Source: Pseudomonas alkylphenolica
GTDB lineage: Bacteria; Pseudomonadota; Gammaproteobacteria; Pseudomonadales; Pseudomonadaceae
NCBI RefSeq assembly: GCF_004025535.1
Contig: NZ_QJRG01000033.1
Span: 248,001-312,000, forward strand
Length of the DNA: 64,000 nucleotides
Reading direction: 5' to 3'
Below the pieces are notes generated by a model that had not been told where the DNA came from, searched no databases, and saw only the letters and a program-made list of their open reading frames with translations. Shown piece by piece: positions 8,199-16,857 of this stretch (the stretch's first letter is position 1; each line of letters starts with the position of its first letter). The translations under genes were made by a program, and so were the position numbers.

Positions 8199-9605
8199 AT
8201 GGGCCTCAACCAACAGTGGATGGAACGCGACCTCAAGGTCTTGTGGCACCCCTGCACCCAGATGAAAGACCACGAACATCTGCCGCTGATCCCGATCAAA
8301 CGCGGTGAAGGCGTGTGGCTGGAGGACTTCGAGGGCAAGCGCTATCTCGATGCGGTCAGCTCCTGGTGGGTCAATGTTTTCGGCCACGCCAATCCACAGA
8401 TCAACCAGCGCATCAAGGACCAGGTCGATCAGCTCGAACACGTGATCCTCGCCGGTTTCAGCCACCAGCCGGTCATCGAGTTGTCCGAGCGTCTGGTCAA
8501 GCTCACTCCCGAGGGCCTGGATCGGTGTTTCTATGCCGATAACGGCTCGTCGTGCATTGAAGTTGCGCTGAAGATGAGTTTTCACTACTGGCTGAACAAA
8601 GGTCAGCCAGAGAAAAAGCGTTTCATCACCCTGACCAACAGCTACCACGGCGAAACCATCGCCGCGATGTCGGTCGGCGATGTGCCGCTGTTCACCGAAA
8701 CCTACAAGGCCCTGCTGCTCGACACCCTCAAGGTGCCAAGCCCGGACTGTTACCTGCGTCCTGAGGGCATGAGCTGGGAAGAGCACTCGCGCAACATGTT
8801 CGCGGCCATGGAACACACCCTGGCAGAACACCATGCCAGCGTCGCCGCGGTCATTGTCGAGCCGCTGATCCAGGGTGCTGGCGGCATGCGCATGTACCAC
8901 CCGGTCTACCTCAAACTGCTGCGCGAAGCGTGCGACCGCTACGGCGTGCACCTGATTCATGACGAGATCGCCGTGGGCTTCGGCCGCACCGGCACGATGT
9001 TCGCCTGCGAACAGGCCGGCATCCGCCCGGACTTCCTATGTCTGTCCAAGGCCCTGACCGGTGGCTACCTGCCACTGGCCGCGTGCCTGACCACCAACGA
9101 GGTGTACAGCGCCTTCTACGACGACTACCCGACCCTGCGCGCCTTCCTCCACTCGCACAGCTACACCGGCAACCCGCTGGCCTGTGCCGCGGCGCTGGCG
9201 ACCCTGGACATCTTCGAGCAAGACAACGTCATTGAACGAAACAAGGCCTTGTCTGCACGCATGGCGAGCGCCACGGCGCACCTGGTCGATCACCCGCATG
9301 TCGCCGAAGTGCGCCAGACCGGCATGGCCCTGGCCATTGAGATGGTTCAGGACAAGGCCAGCAAGACCGCCTACCCCTGGCAGGAGCGGCGCGGCCTGAA
9401 AGTCTTCGAGCATGCACTGACCCGTGGCGCCCTGCTGCGCCCATTGGGCAGCGTGGTGTACTTCCTGCCACCGTACGTCATTACCCCGGAACAGATCGAC
9501 TTCCTTGCCGAGGTGGCCAGCGAAGGCATCGATATCGCCACCCGCGACAGCGTCAGCGTGGCCGTTCCGGCTGATTTCCACCCTGACTTCCGCGACCCGG
9601 GCTAA
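8199..9605 (+). CDS. bioA: Adenosylmethionine-8-amino-7-oxononanoate aminotransferase (biotin synthesis)
   Basis: 468 residues, a class III PLP aminotransferase. It transfers an amino group from S-adenosylmethionine to KAPA, giving DAPA, the antepenultimate step of biotin synthesis. Visible marks are WHPCTQMKDHE and SSWWVNVFGH near the N-terminus (typical of BioA), YADNGSSCIEVALKM for phosphate binding, the aspartate of HDEIAVGFGRTG, and the PLP lysine K284 in SKALTGGYLPL. The ATG at 8199 is preceded by AGGAGAA, which favours it over upstream in-frame starts. It is separate from the other bio genes, as is usual in Pseudomonas, and stands 63 bases before rsmE. Confidence 0.96.
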   Translation: MGLNQQWMERDLKVLWHPCTQMKDHEHLPLIPIKRGEGVWLEDFEGKRYLDAVSSWWVNVFGHANPQINQRIKDQVDQLEHVILAGFSHQPVIELSERLVKLTPEGLDRCFYADNGSSCIEVALKMSFHYWLNKGQPEKKRFITLTNSYHGETIAAMSVGDVPLFTETYKALLLDTLKVPSPDCYLRPEGMSWEEHSRNMFAAMEHTLAEHHASVAAVIVEPLIQGAGGMRMYHPVYLKLLREACDRYGVHLIHDEIAVGFGRTGTMFACEQAGIRPDFLCLSKALTGGYLPLAACLTTNEVYSAFYDDYPTLRAFLHSHSYTGNPLACAAALATLDIFEQDNVIERNKALSARMASATAHLVDHPHVAEVRQTGMALAIEMVQDKASKTAYPWQERRGLKVFEHALTRGALLRPLGSVVYFLPPYVITPEQIDFLAEVASEGIDIATRDSVSVAVPADFHPDFRDPG

Positions 9606-9667
9606 CAGCATTGCTGGCAACACCAGCAATGACGTCCGCACAGCCAACACCTACCCAGAGTTTTGAG

Positions 9668-10387
9668 ATGAGACTGTCCCGCTTCTTCATTGACGCCCCC
9701 CTGAGCCTTGGTGAGCATGACTTGCCTGAGGCCCAGGCCCATTACATCGGTCGGGTGCTGCGCATGGCCGTTGGCGACGCCGTGCAACTGTTCGACGGCA
9801 GCGGCGTGGAATTCCTCGGCCAGTTGCTTGAAGTCGGCAAGAAAACCGTGCGGGTACAACTGAACGAATCGTTCGCCGGCCAAGCCGACTCCGGCCTCAA
9901 GGTTCACCTTGGCCAGGGCCTGTCCCGTGGCGAGCGCATGGATTGGGCCATTCAGAAAGCCACTGAACTGGGGGCCACGGTCATCACCCCGATCGTCAGC
10001 GAACGCTGTGAAGTGCGCCTCAAAGATGAGCGCGCCGACAAACGGCTGGCCCACTGGCGCCAGGTGGCTATCAGCGCCTGTGAACAGTGTGGCCGCTCCA
10101 GCGTACCGCTGATCAACTCGCCGGTGTTGCTCGCCGATTGGCTCAAGGCCTGTGACGAACAGCTCAAGCTGGTCCTGCACCCGGTCGCCGAGCCGCTCAC
10201 CAGCCACCAGCAACCCGCCAGCCTGGCCTTTCTGATCGGCCCGGAAGGTGGCTTGAGCGAAGCTGAAGTCGAGCAGGCCAAGGCCGCCGGTTTCCACGCC
10301 GCCCGCCTCGGCCCACGCGTGCTGCGCACCGAAACCGCACCGGTGGTGGCCCTGGCCGTGGCTCAGCAGTTGTGGGGCGATTTTTAA
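9668..10387 (+). CDS. rsmE: 16S rRNA (uracil-1498-N3)-methyltransferase RsmE
   Basis: 239 residues. RsmE methylates U1498 of 16S rRNA in the assembled 30S subunit with S-adenosylmethionine. The N-terminal PUA-like part (MRLSRFF, HYIGRVLRMAVGD) is followed by a SPOUT domain with the knot signatures AIQKATELG, SERCEVR, LIGPEGGLSEAEVE and LGPRVLRTETA. The ATG at 9668 was chosen because homologues start with M-R-x-x-R-F-F. The 3' end overlaps the convergent TrhA gene by 4 bases. A second, shorter RsmE-like gene exists at 41407-42114. Confidence 0.94.
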   Translation: MRLSRFFIDAPLSLGEHDLPEAQAHYIGRVLRMAVGDAVQLFDGSGVEFLGQLLEVGKKTVRVQLNESFAGQADSGLKVHLGQGLSRGERMDWAIQKATELGATVITPIVSERCEVRLKDERADKRLAHWRQVAISACEQCGRSSVPLINSPVLLADWLKACDEQLKLVLHPVAEPLTSHQQPASLAFLIGPEGGLSEAEVEQAKAAGFHAARLGPRVLRTETAPVVALAVAQQLWGDF

Positions 10388-11001
10388 AGCACGTAGAAAA
10401 ATACCGCGATGAAGTGCAGCAAGCTGCCGGCGATGACGAACAGGTGCCAGATGCCATGCCAGTGGCGAAAGCGGCTGTCGTAGGCGAAGAAAATGATGCC
10501 GATGGTGTAGAACGCACCACCGGCAGCCAGCCAGGCAAAACCCGCCGCGCCGAGACTGGCGAGCAAAGGCTTGACTGCCACCAGCACGATCCAGCCCATC
10601 ACTGCATAAATGATGATCGACAGCACCCGTGCTTCGGAGCGCGGCTTGATCTCCTGCAACATGCCGATCAGCGCCAGCCCCCACACCACGCCGAACAGGC
10701 TCCAGCCCCAGGGGCCGCGCAAACTGACCAGACAGAACGGCGTGTAGCTGCCGGCGATCAGCAGGTAGATGGATAGGTGATCGAGCTTGCGCATCACCAC
10801 CTTGGCCTTGCCGCGCACGCTGTGATAGACCGTTGAAATGCTGTAGAGCAACAACAGGGTAAAGCCGTATATAGCCAGGCTGACGATTTTCCAGGGGTCG
10901 CCCTGCAGGCTTGCCACCACCAGCAGCCAGATGGCGCCGATACAGGCAAGCACTGCGCCGACCAGATGCGTCCAGGCGTTGAAACGTTCACCGTGATACA
11001 T
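10384..11001 (-). CDS. trhA: Hemolysin III / TrhA-family membrane protein (PAQR fold)
   Basis: 205 residues with seven predicted membrane segments. Family motifs are FNAWTHLVG near the N-terminus, STVYHSV, KLDHLSIYLLIAGSYTP and the final HWHGIWHLFVIAGSLLHF. The conserved histidines and aspartate form the putative zinc site of the PAQR superfamily. The molecular role is not settled; the family is linked to membrane energetics and fluidity in E. coli (YqfA), and the 'hemolysin' name comes from a Bacillus homologue. The frame extends further upstream, but M-Y-H-G-E-R-F at 11001 is the natural start. It is convergent with rsmE, with a 4-base overlap. Confidence 0.9.
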   Translation of the reverse strand: MYHGERFNAWTHLVGAVLACIGAIWLLVVASLQGDPWKIVSLAIYGFTLLLLYSISTVYHSVRGKAKVVMRKLDHLSIYLLIAGSYTPFCLVSLRGPWGWSLFGVVWGLALIGMLQEIKPRSEARVLSIIIYAVMGWIVLVAVKPLLASLGAAGFAWLAAGGAFYTIGIIFFAYDSRFRHWHGIWHLFVIAGSLLHFIAVFFYVL

Positions 11002-11056
11002 GCGACAGGGTCCTCCGGACAACGGACAGGGTTCCCATCCTACACAGGCAAATGTT

Positions 11057-11524
11057 TCAAACCAGCCCTGCCTCCTCAAGCAACTGCTCAAGCGCCGGCA
11101 GATCCGGCACCCTGGCAACCTGATCACCCACCTGCACTGCCGCCAGCTCCAGTGCCGCCAACGGCACATCCACGTAGTTGAGCTGGCTGTCGAGCTTGCA
11201 CGAACGGGGGATGCCCTGCACCAGCAAGGCAATGAAGCGCAGGCGGCTGCCACCCAGGGCATTGAGCACGACGATCCGCGCCCGCTCCCCGATCCGCACC
11301 TGGCCACCACAGGCCGCCTCGAAGCTGAGCAGCGGCAGGCGCTGGTTGCGCCAGTCGATCCAGCCCAGCATCCACGGCGGCTGGTCGGTTGCCGGCGTCC
11401 CCACCTGGTAGCCGATCAACTCGGCCACAGCGACATTGGGCAGTACCAGGCAACGATCGGCCATTGCCAGCAACAACCCGGTCAGGCTGCTGCGACGCCC
11501 ATTGCGGGCAGATTGCTCAAGCAT
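11057..11524 (-). CDS. chpC: CheW-like adaptor of the Chp chemosensory system (ChpC)
   Basis: 155 residues comprising essentially one CheW domain (LLAMADRCLVLPNVAVAELIG ... WMLGWIDWRNQRLPLLSFE ... IGERARIVVLN). CheW proteins couple a receptor to a CheA-type kinase. The ATG at 11524 overlaps the last 8 bases of chpA, giving translational coupling. Position directly after chpA, and not after pilH, makes ChpC rather than PilI the better name. In P. aeruginosa chpB (a CheB methylesterase) lies between chpA and chpC; here it is absent. Confidence 0.85.
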   Translation of the reverse strand: MLEQSARNGRRSSLTGLLLAMADRCLVLPNVAVAELIGYQVGTPATDQPPWMLGWIDWRNQRLPLLSFEAACGGQVRIGERARIVVLNALGGSRLRFIALLVQGIPRSCKLDSQLNYVDVPLAALELAAVQVGDQVARVPDLPALEQLLEEAGLV

Positions 11525-14500
11525 GACGGGGACTCCAGCGAGCAATGCTCTGCAGCAACACCGACTCCTGATAGGGTTTGCCCAGGTAATCGTTGACGCC
11601 GATGGACATCGCCCGGTCGCGGTGCTTCTGTCCGGTTCGCGAGGTGATCATGATAATCGGCAAATCCTTGAGGTCGGGGTCGTTGCGTACCTGCGTCGCC
11701 ACTTCGAAACCGTCCATGCGCGGCATCTCGATGTCCACCAAGAGGATATCCGGGCGGTGTTCCAGCAGCAGGGCCATGGCATCGACTCCATCTTTGGCCG
11801 TCAGTACGTTCATGCCATGGCGTTCGAGCAAGCGGCTGGTGACCTTGCGCACCGTCACCGAATCATCGACCACCATCACCAGCAACGGTCGCGTCGGGGC
11901 CTGCTCGATAGCCTGCAGCTGAACACCCGCAAGGGCGCCAATGCGCTGTGCATGGCGATGGTGCAAGCCGCGCAGCTGCCCCAGCAGATCCAGGATCAGC
12001 ACCACGCGACCGTCACCCAGCAGGGTCGCCCCGGACAATCCCTGAACACTGGCGAACTGCGGCCCCAGACTCTTGACCACGATCTCGCGGCTGGCCGCCA
12101 GGCTATCGACCTGAATCGCAAACTGCTGCTCGTGCGAGTGCACCAGCAGTACCGGCAACGGCAGGTTCTGGCCGAGCAGGCGCGGCTGCACTGCACCTTG
12201 CAGCAGCTCACCCAGGTAGTGCAGCGCGTAGCGATGCCCGGCGTACTCGTAATGCGGTGATTCAAGCTGGTAACAGGCTTCCAGTTCGACCGGCGGCACC
12301 CGCACGATCCCTTCGATGGTATTGAGCGGTACGGCGTATTGCTCTTCGCCGTACTGCACCATCAACGCCCGGTTGACCGAGACGGTGAACGGCAAGCGAA
12401 TCAGGAAGCGCGCACCCTTGCCCGCCCGGGACTCGATCACCATCGAACCGCCCAGTTGTTTGACCTCTTCATGGACCACGTCCATGCCCAGGCCGCGCCC
12501 GGAAATCTGGGTGATTTTTTCCGCCGTAGAAAAGCCCGGCTGCAGAATGAACTGCATGATCTCGTGGTCGCTCAGCACCGCCGCCGGGTCCAGCAGGCCA
12601 CGCTTGATAGCCTTGTTGCGGACCGCCTGCAACGGCACACCCGCGCCGTCGTCGCTCATCTCGATGACGATATCGGCGCCTTCATGCAGCAGGTTCAACG
12701 AGATCAGCCCCTGCGCAGGCTTACCGGCGGCCTGGCGAATTTCACTGGACTCCAGGCCGTGGTCGACGGCGTTGCGCAGCATGTGCTCCAGCGGCGCCAC
12801 CATGCGCTCCAGCACGCTGCGGTCCATCTCGCCTTCGGCATTGCCGACGACCAGTTCGACCTGCTTGCCCAGTTCGCTGGCCACTTGCCGAACCACCCGC
12901 TGCAAACGCGGCACCAGTCGTTCGAACGGCACCATCCGCGTACGCATCAGGCCTTCCTGCAGGTCGGTGTTCACCCGCCCCTGCTGTTGCAACAGGCTCT
13001 GTGCATCCTGGGCGCGTACGGCGAGGGTTTCCTTGAGATCCAGCAGGTCGGAAGCGGACTCGAACAAGGCCCGGGAGAGTTGCTGCAGCTGCGAATGGCG
13101 GTCCATTTCCAGCGGGTCAAAATCATCGTAGAGCTGACCACCGGCGTCGGCCTGCTGACGGCTGAGAATCCGCCCCTGGGTTTCGGTGTCCAGCCTGCGC
13201 AGCTGATCGCGCATACGCTCCAGCGTGGTTTCCATCTCGTTGAGTGCCACCTGGGCATCGTTGACCTGCTGTTCGATGCGCCCGCGCAGGATTGAATGCT
13301 CACCCGCGAGATTGCCCAGGTCATCGAGCAGCTCCGAGGCTACCTTGACCATGTCCACCGGGCCACGCTCCGGTGCTGCGGCTGGCGCGTCCACAGGCGC
13401 CGCTTCAGGTTGGGACTGCTGGGCCGCGGTATCGGCCAGTGCCGCACTGCTGAAGTTGCGGATGTAGTCGATCAGTGCCGTGGCGGCATGCAGTGGCTGC
13501 TGCAGGCGTACTGCGTCGAGCATGTGTGCCAGCCGGTCATGGCAGTTCTGCAGCAGGCTGAACAACGCGGCACTGGGCTGCAACTGCCCGGCAGCCAGCA
13601 GTTCATAGAGAAATTCCAGCTCATGGGCGAGGTCGCCGATCGGCGCAATCTGCACCATGCGCGCGCCCCCCTTGAGGGTGTGCAGGTCGCGCAACAGGTT
13701 TTCGATCTCGACGCTGTTGCGCGGCTCGGCCTGCCAGCGCAGCAAGGCAGCGCCTGAGCTTTCGACGATATCGAAGCTCTCTTCGAGGAAGATCTCCAGC
13801 AGCTCTTTGTCGCCGGCGTCTTCTACCGGGTCCGCCGCCTTCTCCAACGCAACGGCAGGCGGTGCGTTGTGACGATGTTCACGCAGTGCAGCCAGCAATT
13901 CCACCATCGACACGGGCGCAGCACCGGCCTGCAGTTGCTCAAGTACCTGGGCCAGCTGGGCATGGCTGCGCTTGAGCAACGTGATCAGTTCAGGGGTCGG
14001 CGCAAAACGCCGATCGACCAGGCCTTCGTATACCAGCTCAAGCTCCTGGGCCAGCACTTCGACCGTACCAAATTCGGCCATCTGCGCCCCACCCTTGAGG
14101 GTCTGCAGATCACGTTGCAACGACGACAGCGCCGAGCCGTTGTCCGGGTCGGCCAGCCAACGCTCCAGCGTCTGGTCGGCGCTTTGCAGCACATCGTTTG
14201 CTTCTTCGAGGAACAGCTCCACTACCGCCGGGTCGACTGCCAGAGCTGCCGTCGCAGCGCCCAGATCGGCGATTCGGGCCTGGCCATCCTGATGGCTGAT
14301 CAGCCCCGTGGCGTCTGGCGCCAGCGCTTCGTCGAGCAGTTTACGCAAGGCCTCAAGGCGTTCCGGACGCGGGCTCACCTCCTGGCCTGCCGCCAACTGG
14401 TCGAGCATGTCGATCAGCGACTCATGGGCCAGCTGGGCCTGTTCGAAAAAGTGCGCACTGACCGCCAGGCTGCTTTCTTCGACGGCCCCGTAGAGGTCCA

Positions 14501-16823
14501 GCAAGGCCTCACACAGTTCATCAACCTGCCACAAGTCAGCCAGGTGCGCGCTCTGGCCCAAGGTGGTCAGCTCATCGAGCAACGCATTGAGTTCCTGGCG
14601 CTCGCCCGGGTGCTCTTGCCAGCGCAGCAACAGCGATTCGGCATCGAGCAGAATATCCATGCCCTGGGCAAGAAAGCTGGCGATCAATTGCGGATCACGT
14701 TTGATCCGGCCGCCTTGGCGCGGCGCCTGCTGCAAGGCCTGCAGGCGGGCATCGACCACCTGCTGAATATCTTCGATCAGCGTCGAGGCGCCATTGATCG
14801 GCGCCTGAGGCGAACTGGCCAGTTGTTCCAGGCCTCGGCGCAACAGCGGCTCGGCGCTCTCCAGCAGGTAAATCTCTTCAATGTCGAACGCCAGCTGGTG
14901 GGCCTTGAACTCTCTTGCCAGCAGGTCGAGTGCCGTGGCCAGCTCGGCGATGGGCTTCACACCGGCCATGGCCGCACTGCCCTTGAGGGTATGAAAGGCT
15001 CGCTGCAAATTGTCGCTGACCGGTTGCGGCAAATGCTGGTCGGCCGCTGCCAGGAAACGTTCGAGGCTGGCCAGGTGCCCCAGCGCCTCGTTACGGAAAA
15101 TCTCCACCAACCGGGGGTCGATGGCTTCATGGCTATCGGCTTCATGAGGCGCGTCGTTCATGGCCTGGGCGTGCAGGCGCAGCGACAACTGCTCGAGGTC
15201 CTTGCCGATCTGCAGGTTCCCGTTGGCAAACGCCACCAGCAACCCGGGAAACATGTCCAACGCCTGCTGCAGGCTGGCCAGCGGCGCTGCGCCGATTTCC
15301 ACGCGTCCTTCAAGCACGCGGTTGAGCAGGTGCTCGGCGGACCATGCCAGCTCCGCCAGCCCTTGTGCCCGCACCATGCGCCCGCTGCCCTTTAGGGTGT
15401 GCAGGCCACGGCGCAGCTCGATAAGTGCATCACGGTCGCCGGTATTGGCCTGCCAACGTGCCCACTGGCGATTGAGTTCGGGCAGCAGTTCCTGGGCTTC
15501 CTCGAGAAACACTTCACGCAGTTCTTCATCGACAGCGGGCTCTTCGACCACCGCCGCCTTGATCTCCAGCGCAGGCTCAGGCGCCGGGGCAAAGCCCAGG
15601 GCCGCCAGGCTGGCCTGGGCCAGATCCAGAAACGACCAGGGGTTTGCCTGAGGGTCGGCGTTCAGCCACTGCAAATAGCACTCACAGGCGCTCAGTGCGT
15701 CCGCCAGGTGCGCCAGCGCAGCGTCATCCGGCGGGGTGCTGCCGAGCATGCTGGACTGGACGTAGTCACCGCACTGGCCGATCAAGGTCGCCGCCCTTGG
15801 AAGCATGAGCATGGCCAGGGCCCCGCGAATCTGCTGCAGCAAACCCGGCAGCGACTGCATCCGGTGCGACTGCCAGCCGGCTTCAAGGCAATCGCCTATC
15901 TGGTCCTTGACCTGCTGCAACACCGCATGGGCTTCCTCAAGCACCAGCTGGCGGATCTCGGCCAGGTCGGTACCCGGCAGCGAGCTCTGAGTGGGGTGCT
16001 GCTCCAGCGGGCCGACCATGCCGGCCAGGGTCGCCTCGACATACAGCAGTGCACCCGCAACATCCATCAACACCGCGTCGTCCACCGCGCGCTGGCCTTG
16101 AGCCAGGCTCTGCAGCACCCATACCTGGTCGATGATCACCCGCCTGGGCTGACCGAAGCCAAGCACCGCCAAGGTATCGGCGATCTGCCGCAAGGGCGAA
16201 AGCAACGGCTGCAAGTCATCAAGTCGCTGACGGTCACCGCGTACGAACAGGTCAAGACGCTCCTTGACCCGCATCAAGTCGTCACACAGCGCCGCCACCA
16301 CCGAGCGCAAGGCGTCGCGATCGGTACCGGCGTGCAGGCGCTCGCGCAACGACCCCAGCGACAGGTCGAGGTTGGCCAGTTCGTCGGCGGCCACGGGCGC
16401 GGCGCCCGACACACTGCTCTGCCCCAGCGGCTCGACACCACGTTCGGCACGCAGCTGATTGAGCACCGGCAGCACCACCAGCGGCAGGTCGCGTCGGGCG
16501 CTGCGCAGCCGCTCCAGGTACAGCGGCAACTGCTCAAGGCCGCGAAACAGCGCGCCCAGGGCTTCGCCACGCTGGGCGACACGTTTTTCGCGCAAGGCCA
16601 GGCCCAGTTGCTCCAGCTCTTCGGCCAGCAGGGCCGCGCCACTAAGCTCGAGCATCACCAGGCAACCGCGAACCTGGTGGAGGTTCTCGATAAACCCACC
16701 CAGCACCTGTTCGTCACCAGGTTCAGCGGAGAATTGCTCCAGCGCCAGACGCGCCTGGCCAAGACACTCGCTGATAGCGCCCTTGACCCAGACCAGAGCC
16801 ACCGTATCGTGCCGCTCAGCCAT
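11517..16823 (-). CDS. chpA: ChpA: CheA-like hybrid histidine kinase/response regulator of twitching motility
   Basis: 1768 residues, shorter than P. aeruginosa ChpA (about 2470 from memory). It should phosphorylate PilG/PilH and so set type IV pilus extension and retraction and cAMP. Several HPt-like modules are visible. Four keep the phospho-histidine: H49 (LHQVRG), H475 and H1048 (both LHTLKG) and H611 (FHTLKG). One has Gln at that place (Q907, LQTLKG), and others look degenerate (e.g. LLQQIRGALAML). Then come the N box LRNAVDHGLE (about 1345), G boxes DDGAGV and GRGLGMD, a CheW-like domain (about 1500-1630) and a REC domain with VDIEMPRMDG near 1694. ATG at 16823 follows GGGAG. Confidence 0.94.
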   Translation of the reverse strand: MAERHDTVALVWVKGAISECLGQARLALEQFSAEPGDEQVLGGFIENLHQVRGCLVMLELSGAALLAEELEQLGLALREKRVAQRGEALGALFRGLEQLPLYLERLRSARRDLPLVVLPVLNQLRAERGVEPLGQSSVSGAAPVAADELANLDLSLGSLRERLHAGTDRDALRSVVAALCDDLMRVKERLDLFVRGDRQRLDDLQPLLSPLRQIADTLAVLGFGQPRRVIIDQVWVLQSLAQGQRAVDDAVLMDVAGALLYVEATLAGMVGPLEQHPTQSSLPGTDLAEIRQLVLEEAHAVLQQVKDQIGDCLEAGWQSHRMQSLPGLLQQIRGALAMLMLPRAATLIGQCGDYVQSSMLGSTPPDDAALAHLADALSACECYLQWLNADPQANPWSFLDLAQASLAALGFAPAPEPALEIKAAVVEEPAVDEELREVFLEEAQELLPELNRQWARWQANTGDRDALIELRRGLHTLKGSGRMVRAQGLAELAWSAEHLLNRVLEGRVEIGAAPLASLQQALDMFPGLLVAFANGNLQIGKDLEQLSLRLHAQAMNDAPHEADSHEAIDPRLVEIFRNEALGHLASLERFLAAADQHLPQPVSDNLQRAFHTLKGSAAMAGVKPIAELATALDLLAREFKAHQLAFDIEEIYLLESAEPLLRRGLEQLASSPQAPINGASTLIEDIQQVVDARLQALQQAPRQGGRIKRDPQLIASFLAQGMDILLDAESLLLRWQEHPGERQELNALLDELTTLGQSAHLADLWQVDELCEALLDLYGAVEESSLAVSAHFFEQAQLAHESLIDMLDQLAAGQEVSPRPERLEALRKLLDEALAPDATGLISHQDGQARIADLGAATAALAVDPAVVELFLEEANDVLQSADQTLERWLADPDNGSALSSLQRDLQTLKGGAQMAEFGTVEVLAQELELVYEGLVDRRFAPTPELITLLKRSHAQLAQVLEQLQAGAAPVSMVELLAALREHRHNAPPAVALEKAADPVEDAGDKELLEIFLEESFDIVESSGAALLRWQAEPRNSVEIENLLRDLHTLKGGARMVQIAPIGDLAHELEFLYELLAAGQLQPSAALFSLLQNCHDRLAHMLDAVRLQQPLHAATALIDYIRNFSSAALADTAAQQSQPEAAPVDAPAAAPERGPVDMVKVASELLDDLGNLAGEHSILRGRIEQQVNDAQVALNEMETTLERMRDQLRRLDTETQGRILSRQQADAGGQLYDDFDPLEMDRHSQLQQLSRALFESASDLLDLKETLAVRAQDAQSLLQQQGRVNTDLQEGLMRTRMVPFERLVPRLQRVVRQVASELGKQVELVVGNAEGEMDRSVLERMVAPLEHMLRNAVDHGLESSEIRQAAGKPAQGLISLNLLHEGADIVIEMSDDGAGVPLQAVRNKAIKRGLLDPAAVLSDHEIMQFILQPGFSTAEKITQISGRGLGMDVVHEEVKQLGGSMVIESRAGKGARFLIRLPFTVSVNRALMVQYGEEQYAVPLNTIEGIVRVPPVELEACYQLESPHYEYAGHRYALHYLGELLQGAVQPRLLGQNLPLPVLLVHSHEQQFAIQVDSLAASREIVVKSLGPQFASVQGLSGATLLGDGRVVLILDLLGQLRGLHHRHAQRIGALAGVQLQAIEQAPTRPLLVMVVDDSVTVRKVTSRLLERHGMNVLTAKDGVDAMALLLEHRPDILLVDIEMPRMDGFEVATQVRNDPDLKDLPIIMITSRTGQKHRDRAMSIGVNDYLGKPYQESVLLQSIARWSPRHA

Positions 16824-16857
16824 ATCTGCTCCCGATGCCATGCTCACGACTGTGCGC

